Source: Acanthaster planci (lineage: Eukaryota; Echinodermata; Asteroidea; Valvatida; Acanthasteridae). From it: a DNA stretch of 22,908 nucleotides. The first letter of the stretch is position 1, and every line of letters begins with the position of its first letter. The position numbers and the translations under genes were made by a program. Below the pieces are notes generated by a model, which was not told the DNA's origin, searched no databases, and saw only the letters and a program-made list of their open reading frames with translations. Location of the stretch: positions 14,192-37,099 of the forward strand of contig NW_019091563.1 in assembly GCF_001949145.1 (NCBI RefSeq), written 5' to 3'. Shown one piece after another: positions 10,340 to 20,300 of the stretch.

Positions 10340-11127
10340 TAAGGTTGATGGTTTCAGTATGTATGTGGCGAAATCATCCTAAAATTAGTCCACGACTTTT
10401 ATGTATATAACGCACCTGAGGGCTCAAGCTAATGGCGTCATCAGAATGAGCGTTACAATAAAAAGACCTTTAATGTTAAAAAAAGATTTAAGTCGATCAA
10501 CCGTGAAAGATTTATTTGTCCATTAAATGATAGTATATTATTAATATTGATAAAAGTTCCAAGTTTTCTTCCGATGACGTCACCCAGATCCGTTTCCCTT
10601 TGGGTCTTACCGTCTTTGCAGGTCAAGGAATATGACTTTCTTCAGGATCATTTAAAATTGACCCTTTCGGGCTTTGCCTCGACAACTAGTTTGTAAACGT
10701 CCAGTATAGGTCTACTTCTTAGAGCTAAAACCGACTATCCACCCTCATATAATGTACATGTAGTATATGTGCTAAATACGTCTGTGAGCTACCACTGAGT
10801 ATCGACCCATAACCGTGCTACATTTTGAATGTAATTTGTGTGCATTTTTCTATGACGCTTAACTCGCAATTATCATCTTTTCGTTTTTCACAGTGTCCAA
10901 TGAAACCAACAAATCAGAACTTATTGCCACGACATAAGGGCATATGGTGTGGAATAACAAAAATGCAAGGTGTACTTGAAACTAAATTAATTAATGAGTG
11001 AACAAAAACAAAAGGGTTCACCTGACGTCTTGTGCTAAATTATTTATACATCTCTGTTTTGCTTTAAACCTCTTTTTTTAGTTAATTAATCCCTTTGTAG
11101 TTTACCGTTGACTGCTGAAGTGCTCAT

Positions 11128-11133
11128 TTTATT
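11128..11133 (-). terminator. Candidate polyadenylation signal AATAAA of the minus-strand P450
   Basis: The minus strand reads AATAAA about 165 bases past the stop codon at 11296, a normal distance for a short 3' UTR. A second AATAAA at 11300-11295 overlaps the stop codon itself. Confidence 0.4.
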
Positions 11134-11295
11134 TTCACTTCAAAGTAGCAGCTGAAAAGTTTGAAATAATCTATTTGACATTAACCCATTTAAAATTCAC
11201 CATTCAGCAGTAATTTTTAGTTCCTACTAACTGATACAACTAAAACCCAATCCATGACAAGTCCTGCTTCTGTCCGTAGGGTCTCAGTTGCGAGT

Positions 11296-11376
11296 TTATT
11301 TGTTTCGTGGAGCAAGACGCAGTGTCATTCCATTCTCTGGTAGGATCAGCCCATGCTTACCGAATTTCGGCGGAAT
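11296..11376 (-). CDS. Exon 13: C-terminal segment
   Basis: 81 bp, residues 479-504 and TAA. It encodes IPPKFGKHGLILPENGMTLR and then LAPRNK, the CYP3 C-terminal hairpin. The acceptor is tctcacag. Confidence 0.92.
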   Translation of the reverse strand: MPPKFGKHGLILPENGMTLRLAPRNK

Positions 11377-14300
11377 CTGTGAGAAAAGGAAACCAGTGAG
11401 ACAAAGTAAGACGTTTGGCAAGAATGCAGTGCGACACACAGCCTGGCTTCAACTTGCGAAAGCGGTTCATCCACCTTGAGCAGAAGCACCACCTCATCAG
11501 TTGAAAAGAGGCATATTGGTTGGGAGTATCCATCTTGTTGGTAACCACGCTACCGTAACGCCTTTTATAATTGTTTGGTGAACCATCGGCAATCCCACCA
11601 AAGGAGCCTCCGTTGCTAGTAAATTGCGCCCTCTCTTGACCGAGCTCTGACTCATTGTTGGTATATGCACGTCATCATTATGATCTTGCAAGCTATGTCG
11701 TTCAAAACAATGGAACACTATGTCATAATCTACAAACAGTGGTAAGGATCCCATCACAACCACCTCTTATAAATCCTTAGCTCCCTACGTCACAATAAGC
11801 GTGATGTCAGATCATATCGAAAGTGTATCTTTATGCAGCTCGATGTCGAGTGTTACCGGTATATCTTATACTGCCGAAAAGCTCCAAAGCAGGCATGGGC
11901 GTAAATCCCGACGGATAGGGGTACAGATCCCCTTCACTTTATGACCTGAGGTTGTGCTGTTGAATTCCCCCCCCCACATACACACACACAGTTTCGCAGT
12001 GAGAAACAATTAAGGCGGATTGTGAACAATATGGGGATATCCCATCAACCAAAAATAGGCCTATAGGCCTATTCAATAACACTAAAAAGGGGGAAAGGGC
12101 AGACAGTTGAAAAAACCCGTAAATTTGCCGTTCTGATGGGAGATGATGCAGGAATTTAATACAATGTACATCTGTATCAGGAACATCACCCTTATATGGT
12201 TTCCTATGGTGTCAGCACTCCCCCCCCCGCTTTGGAAATTAACATAGTAGATCGAAATGGATCGATAATCTTAAAAACGATAACATCTATTTTTCCTTAA
12301 GCTTCTTAATTGTCGTTCATGAAACCCTGCTCCTCAAGATTCGTGGGGATGATTGTAAGTGATTTGTAACCCTCACCTCGGTCTCCTCACACGTTTCAAA
12401 ACGATATTTCTGAAGCAGTCGGACAAGGACAAAGGTGGTTTGCATTATGGCGAAGCGGTAACCGATACACTTCCGGGGACCTTCACCAAAAGGTAGCCAG
12501 GCCACATTGTGAATCTTACTTCGCTTCTCTGGAGCAAACCTTAATAACAAATCATAGACAAATATTACATGTACTGCTCATACGATTTCATTATGTGTTC
12601 GCTTTAAACATTAAATTGAAATTACATTCTGAGCTAAATATAAAGGTTGATAAGATGGCAACGAGACTAAAGCAATTAACCAGTTTATTTATAGAGCCTT
12701 TAATGCCGTGTGTTCAAACTCGAGAGTTTCAGCTCCAACTTTGGTTTTGCTCAGCAGTGTCTCCTGTTACGTCACGCAGTCTACGACACAGATTCTCTAG
12801 CGCGTGATGATTGAAAAATTAAAAAAAATCTCCCCAAAACGCGCACTAGAAACATTTGGTGTTCAGAAGAAAAGGGCAATTCTGTTTCTCACCTCTCTGG
12901 ATCAAAAGTGTACGGGTCTGGCCATGTTTCAGGATCGTGATGAACAACCCATATTGGGATTTCCATCATCACCCCCTTTGGGATTGGGATGCCTTTGATG
13001 ACGCAGTCCTCCTGACAAATTCGATCGAACCTGGATTTTTAAAGTACAAAGAAAACCCAGCTTTTTAAATATAAATATAGACAAAAAAGATTACCGGATG
13101 GGGATTTGAACTTCGTAGCCGTGTACAACTATCGCCCCACGAGCGCCAAACACCCCACACATGCTTCGGGGTCTGTACCCGTTTAGATAAAAATTGGACT
13201 TGCGTACTGAGCGTCATATACGCCTGGTCAAAACGCACATGAGACCAGACGAAGCTCATGCAGGTGTCTCAAAAGGGTTAGGGATTGGTGCGATCTCCAC
13301 TAATCACTGTCCGCGGAATGCATTTCATGGGATCTTTGATCGTGTCCCGTACTTACTCAACGGCCGGTGGATAGATCCTCATTGATTCATGCAGAACCAT
13401 GTCCAAGTACGGCAGGGCAGCCATGTCTTGATAGATAAGAGCGGTACGTTCCCCGATGACGTCATCGATCTCTTTGATCAGCCGCTCCTGTACATCCGGG
13501 TGAGTTGCCAAAAGGTAGGCGATGAAGCAAAGGGTGGTGGTTGTGGTCTCATAGTTACCAAGGAAGAATACCACAGCCTGCATCGGTATAAAATGATTCG
13601 TATTCACATGTGCATTTACATAGATGACAGTCTGCCCCATGCCTCTTCTGATTGGTCCCGAAACCCCGGAACGTCCCCAGCGGCTGGAAGGAAAAGTAGA
13701 CTGTTCCCTTTTATTACTAAGTGAAGTCGTATTACTGTTGCCTATGGGTCTACAAGGAACAAGACAAACATGGCAGCATCATGATAAAAAGCTCTCAGCC
13801 AAAAAGTAGGGGAGGGGCATCCTCCTAGCTACAGCCGTACGTCAAGCAGGCACGTGTTTTATATCTAGCCGAAGCCTGTTAATTTCGACATACACCACAA
13901 AATGTGGTCATTACCATAGCAGTGACTTCGTCGTCGGTGAGTGCGCGCTTGTAGTCCACCTCAACTCTCTCTTCCTTGGGCGTGTCCTCGTCCTGGAAGT
14001 TGTGGGCTTTCATCAACAACTGTAAGAAGTCGACGTATTCCTTCGAATACAAAACGTGGGGTTATTGAAACGTCAGTGGGTTTCTATCAAAATCTTTGGA
14101 GGGAAACATCGATGAAGGTTTGAATCGCAAAGATGCAGATGCCATCTTATCAACTGAAAGAGATTTGGACAAATATATTCACTTTATTTAGCAACACACT
14201 GGCGAAATTCAAGGCTCATTTTCAACCGATGCGTGTGCTACAGTCGACCTCGGGAATACTTTGGTGTCGCTCACCTTTTGGTTATGATCCGCCTTCCGTT

Positions 14301-17300
14301 CGCTGATAATGTCCATGATAAGATTCTGGAAGAACTTCAGAGCTTTCATTGGGTGTAACGAAAACCCCATCAAACGCAACACAGGCTCCATCCAGGGCAT
14401 CATAACTGCATAAAGGAAAAAATATAACACCAAATAAAACCAAGTATGTTATCCAATCCGTCTTATAAAGAGTTTGAAAAGAAACCAAGGCTTAAATCTA
14501 AACTCCACGTATTTCCTGGGTTGGGTTCCAATTAAAGTAGCTTTGTGTCAAAGGAAAATTTTAACCGGTGTTGATAAAAAGACTTACGGGTGATTGCCCA
14601 AGCGTGCTGTTGCTCCTTAAATCCTTGAAAGAAAAGACAGGCCATATCGACGAACGTAGTATCAGCAAGATTCTGGGAGTCTATCTCTGTGGCATACGCA
14701 CACAAGGCACCAGACTCAAGGACGAAACTCCCCAGTATTCTAAATGGGTTACAATATTTGAGATCGTTCTCACAGATATTTCTGACATCTTTAAGGTATG
14801 AGCAGCCATTAATCGACCAACCCATTAAGTCCCACCATTGTAGGAGTGGTTGGGGCCCCCGTATTTCTGTTCAAAGGATACAATCATGTTATTTTTCTTT
14901 ACACGCTAGTACCCGCTAGCTATTTTGTGCTTCTAACTTAAACTGTAGGCACCTCAATTTCTTTATAATTTTAAATCTTTAAATTTAAGCTTGCATCTTA
15001 TGTATATCGTCCTACGAGTGCGATTCGGCCATCGCGTATGATAGAATGTCATAAACGTGAACACATTCACATAAAATATCTTGGATTTATGCACAAAGAG
15101 AAAAATATACGATACAATGTTTCCCTTTTCGAAGCCTCCCGTAAGCACATCACGGTAGATGAAAATAATACGCACTTGGAAATTTCAACGTTTCGCTGTC
15201 CTTGGTCGCACACCCTGTCCAAGTTTCTCAGAAGAATATCCGCCCTATTCGTGACTAAACTTGCCATCTAAAAAAAGACAAGAAATGGTCGAAAGTCGAG
15301 AAAAATTCCCCGTACAATGCCATTTAAGTATCGTTTGTATGTTAGATGCTGTCCCAGTTTTCAAACTGAGGGTGAAGCTATAGTTATGGGTCCATGTACC
15401 AGCTTATTAGTTCATTTACTGACCAACCTTTTGCATTTTGGATCTGCTGAAAGTCGGTGAGATGGTGCCCCTCATCAGCTTCCAGCGGTCACCGTGTAAG
15501 CTTAGAAGATCGTTTTGCAGCAGTTTGGGCCGGAGGGGAAAGTGCTGGAGGGAAAAAAAATTCCATAGAGTATTAATACGTCGTGAGTTAGAGTGCTGGA
15601 ATGACCTGCAGGCTGACCGAGAACGCATCATGCATCTTTTTGGTTCGAGTGGGTCGAAATAGTATGTGTAAGACTTGGTCAGAATACGAGCGATTACAAT
15701 AGTGCGCCACCAAGAGTTTACAACACGTTGGCCAATCACCACGAGCGAAATTTGTCGACCCTTTTCAAACGCGCATCGGATCGACAAATTTCACGCATTG
15801 TGACTGGCCAACGCGTTGCAAACTCTTGGTGGCGCACTATTGTGAAACGGCCGTATTGCACGCACTTCGGCAAAAATCTGTTGACAGCGAGACGTGATAA
15901 TTGCCGCTTACCTGCCGATCACAAAAGTTGTTGAACTGTTTAATGAGCACCTCTTCGATAATATCTAGGTCAGAGGTTATAATTGCCTTCCTCGCTCCTT
16001 CAAAGACACTGTGAAAATATAAAATGCAACACTGTGACAGTAAATGAGATCGAATCATAATTGCTTGATTTATCGTAGTATTAATAAATAAGTCCCTACT
16101 TTATTTAGTCACAAAATATAAAAGGAATACTTGAAATAGATAAATTACTCACCCGTATGTTTTACCATATTTCTTGGACCATATTTCATGTGCTGTGTGC
16201 ATACCCTGAATAAAAAAAACAAACAGAACCTTACATATTTGCCAATTAATTATTATCTATAACTTGACTCAAACTCTATGACTTAAAGCATTAGGGCTTC
16301 GAGAAGCGTATAGTAGCAAATGATTTCATTTAAAGTCCCCATCATTTCAACTTTCTTCCATGTCAAGCTTGGCAATTTTAAACATTGAAAATGTTAAAAA
16401 TAAAAACCTTTGAAAACAATTTCACACTTCAAAGTATTTTACAGTCATTTGCAAAAGTTTAGGATCACCCGTAATGCATTAACCTAACGGAAAACCAAAC
16501 TTAAACCAATCAGTCATGGCAACTTATGTTTATTTTCAATGTGTTACCTTGGTACCTTGGTTGAACATTTTTGACTTCATTACCATGATTTGACATGTTA
16601 TCAGTCTAATATTCAGTGTGCCCTCCCTTATTTCTGATTTCTTAGACTGCCTTTGTTTTACCCATGCTCCCTTGCAGACAAAATGTCATACAAGACCTGC
16701 CTTTGCAAAAAACTTTCATTCAAATGAGTAGGCCTATATAGCACCACACTGATGTTATGCACCACTGCAAAATCATGTTAAGTAATCATTCAGTGAGACA
16801 GTGTAATGCAGGACCAGTGACAGAAATACCAATATAATTCCAAGTGGTCTTAAACTTTGGAAAATGACTGTAATAAGAAAAGTTGCTCATGTTTATCCGT
16901 CTCCTAAAGGCGCTCTTTATACAAGACATGGGAGAAAGTATTGTTGGAGATGGGGCTGGAGGTTGCAGACCCCGTTGTGGTCGAGTTGGCAAAGATCATC
17001 TAGTCTTTTACTCAAAATCAACCGCCACAGAGCCATAACAACACTGGTTCGTTGCTTCCAAGGACTGACTCGGGGGGAGGTTTAACGGGGCAACTTGAGA
17101 CCGACCGCCATAAAGAGAGCCAGGCTTAAAGAGGGACTTTTGGTTTATTTCCCTTGTTTTAATAAGGTGTAAAAGCCTCAAAATGACTTTGTCCCTCCCC
17201 CCAAAAATGACCAGGACACCTTGGCGCGGTTTATGTATTAACTTTTTAAAGCAAACATACGCTGTATACTGCAGTTTCTGATGTTCAAGTTCTGATAACA

Positions 17301-20300
17301 TTACTTGACACCTGTCCTTTGGTAAAAAGAGCGAAAAGATGTCTAATTTATACTATTTAGCTAAAGACTGATAGACTATTTCGTTAAAGTAAAAATGTGT
17401 CTTCCAAAATCCCTCTTAGCAATGGAATATTAAATGTAACAGATGTCGAGTTTATTTCACGTGAGAGAACTTGCAACCTCAGGCCCTCAAATTGGTAATT
17501 GTGGAATTACGGTAGAGTCTAGAGAGGAGTTTTGTCAAAACACAGAGAAAAAAATAACTGCTCCTGATTTATCTCTATACAGGGAAATTAAATTCGTTTT
17601 ATCTCGCAATTTACTCTAGTGAGAGGAAAAAGAAAAAGGCTCTTGCAAGTTTTAAAGAAATGCTGGTAGGTTGAAACGTTAGACCAGACAGTCATTAAAA
17701 GAGACACTGCTTTTCTGAAGATATAACCCGCAACAAAATATGCAAATACGACTAGTAATACTCGTGTCCGTTACGCAGTTCTCGAAACACTTCCGGCATG
17801 TCCGGGTGTGCACGCGCATTCAGTCTTGCGCATTACCATTTTCCCCTGCATACCACCGAATGAATCTTTTCACCAAATAAATTCATAATTATACGCGCAC
17901 AAAGGTGAAGCTTTAAGCGCGTTATTTTATTTCAGAGTCTGCGAATTTTTGTTCCCCTTTTTTCTTCACGAAAACCTCTTCAGTCATCAAACGTTTTACT
18001 TTCTGGTCTGTTTTTGGACTGCCCTCACGCACGAGGCAGACAGATTATCGCAACTCCTTCCTGCGTGAATTTATAAACGGACTGCGATTCAGGATTATGA
18101 TGGCGGACACGGACCAGTGCGGTTTTCTCGGCTCCAACTCGGTTCGCCGCTCTGGCTTGTTTTTAATCCCTAACATCGAAGTTTTAAGCTCAATAAAAAT
18201 CAATGTTTTGCTAACAGGAAATTCCGTCCCGCAAAAGGGAAAGTATATTTTTCATAAACTTCGAACATTATACCTGCAAGCGGGTTGTGTTTGAGAGATG
18301 AAACTTGAGACACTGGCGAAGCCACCATTTTTAACAAGGTTGGTCTTCGCTCAAGCGCGCATCGTTTACTGTACTGATGCGTGGAGCCCTGAATCACAAA
18401 GATGTTGATTCCACATACTCGGAAAGGAGCCATGTAAAGTCTTTTGACGTCGTTTGTTCGGGCTAAAGTTTTTTCTAATTCCATATTTCATACATCATCA
18501 AACCCTCTTTGACCCAGAAACGTATAGCTATGACACTGTGAGAGGAGGTTTCCTGAAGACATAAGTGAAAAATCTTGGAATTTCGAAAGAAAACGACTGT
18601 GAAGTTTATAATCTACCTAAACATTTTCAATGGGCCGCTTTTGCGTTTTGTCACTATAAAATGGCCAATGATTTTATGCGCGTACCCCGTACCTGCATCT
18701 TTATGAATTTACATATGAAAAGTTCCATAAACCGCATTGATTTTGTAGATGGTAATATAAATGTCTGCTTGTTTGGAGGATTGGCGTATTCAGCAGGGGG
18801 GGGGAGTTCCGAAGTGGAGACATGTTCAAGGAAGTGAAAATGCTGACACTTTCGAAACGGCACCCCTGTCTTTCTGGAGCGTAAGGAGGGAGTATTGAGC
18901 TGGATCATCGTTTTTACAAATTAATTAATTAATAGAAGCCTATCAGAAATCTTACTTTGCCCCTTCCGTCCAGACCCCCAACCTGGATATCATGGCGTAA
19001 ATCCCGGGGAGATGCATGGGGGTATATATGAGATGGGGGTATATATCCCCTACTTTTTGCTCACACTCTTTTTTTATGGTGAGCAAAACATTTGCCCTTC
19101 TGAGTACATGCAGATACACATCAATATCGTGAACATCGACCTGTATATAGAATCATATGGTGTGCCCCCCCTTCAAATTTACATGGCCAGACAATGGCGT
19201 TTCCCCATGGCCTTTCCCACCGTTCACCCCCATTTCTGGCGCACATTTATGCCACTGCTGGATATGCTATACTGATCACGAGGTTTAGATGTGCTGGTAC
19301 AATCTGGAACAGTAAATATCTGATTCTGCACGTATCTAGTTTACAACTACAGTCATTTGTAAAAGTTTAGGACCACCCATAGAAAATGCATTAACCTGAA
19401 GGAAAACCAAACTTAAACCAATCAGTCATGGCAACTTATGTTTATTTTCAATGTGTAACCTTGGCACCTTGGTTGAACATTTTTGACTACATTTGCATGA
19501 TTTGACATGTTAACAGTCTAATATTCAGTGTGCCCTCCCTTATTTCTGATTTCTTAGACTGATTTTTTTTTTCACCCATGCTGCCTTGCAGACAAAATGT
19601 CATACAAGACCTGCCTTTGCAAAAAAATTCATTCAAATGGGTATATAGCACTACACCGATGTTATGCACCACTGTAAAATCATGTTAAGTAATCATTCAG
19701 TGAGACAATGTAATTCAGGCCTAGTGACAGCAATACCAATAAAATTCCAGGTGGTCTTAAACTTTGGCAAATGACTGTACATAAAAAGGACGACAAATGC
19801 TGGTATAGGGGCCTATGCTAGCTACGTTCAAAAATGAAAGAATGTTCCAATATGAACATAACATCTGCATTGGGGCTTTTTTTTAGTATATGAATAGACA
19901 ATTGTAAGAGCAGTGCTCACCAACAGAGCTCCCAAGAACTATAGTCCACGCTGTTCATCTTCATCGCAAGTGCTTCGTGAGTTTTCCTACATTCGCATTT
20001 TTGTCACACGGTCTTTCTGGTTACTTTTTAGGCTCTAAAGAATTTTGGAAGAAAGCGACCTTTCGGCTTACCTGTCCGTATGTCAGCATGTTGCCAACAA
20101 TCGGAAGGGGAGTTGGGCCGGGCAGACCCAACTTCTTGAAGAAAGTCATCCTCTTGTACGTGCTCCTATGACATACAAGCGGAAAGAGTGAATTTCAAAG
20201 AAGGGCAGGTGAATTTAAAGATCCAGGGTAATGGGTAGGCTAAATTAATCATGTACTCCGATCCTGGGCATTTGAAAAATGGTATAGGTGTGGGAATAGG

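Larger units (their letters stand above)
9063..11295. other. Convergent intergenic region between P450 copies
   Basis: No coding exon was recognised. It contains a C/G-rich patch at about 9330-9375, an AT-rich repeat-like piece near 9735-9765 (attcataattat) also found near 17880, a CTCF-like motif at 10325-10339, and AATAAA-type signals for the minus-strand gene near its right end. Confidence 0.55.
11377..12376 (-). other. Intron 12 (1000 bp) of the minus-strand P450
   Basis: It holds a dispersed-repeat piece at about 11893-11942, a C-run followed by a CA repeat at about 11967-11991, and another C-run near 12221. No coding sequence is recognised. Confidence 0.75.
16206..20071 (-). other. Intron 2 (3.9 kb) of the minus-strand P450
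   Basis: The largest intron in the window. It contains both Tc1-type MITEs (16442-16870 and 19350-19777), a gggcgtaaatccc-type repeat at about 18990-19055, an attcataattat segment near 17880, and a G-run near 18796. Open frames at 17008-17301, 18200-18484 and 18565-18837 have no recognisable homology and I do not call them genes. Confidence 0.75.

Noticed and set aside
13090-13160. A true tRNA gene
   Set aside because: There is a B box but no proper A box, anticodon arm or paired acceptor stem.
13389-13724. 111-aa plus-strand ORF
   Set aside because: It is the antisense shadow of P450 exon 10.
14532-14825. Reading exon 7 as an ORF from the ATG near 14825
   Set aside because: The acceptor at 14740 gives an exact phase and gap-free alignment to CYP3; the earlier residues are intron.
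15416-15787. Single 123-aa minus-strand protein
   Set aside because: Only residues encoded by 15544-15428 are P450; the upstream part is intron plus the hairpin MITE read through.
17008-18837. Several 90-97 aa ORFs in intron 2
   Set aside because: They are short, overlapping on both strands, and without motifs; expected by chance in 3.9 kb of intron.
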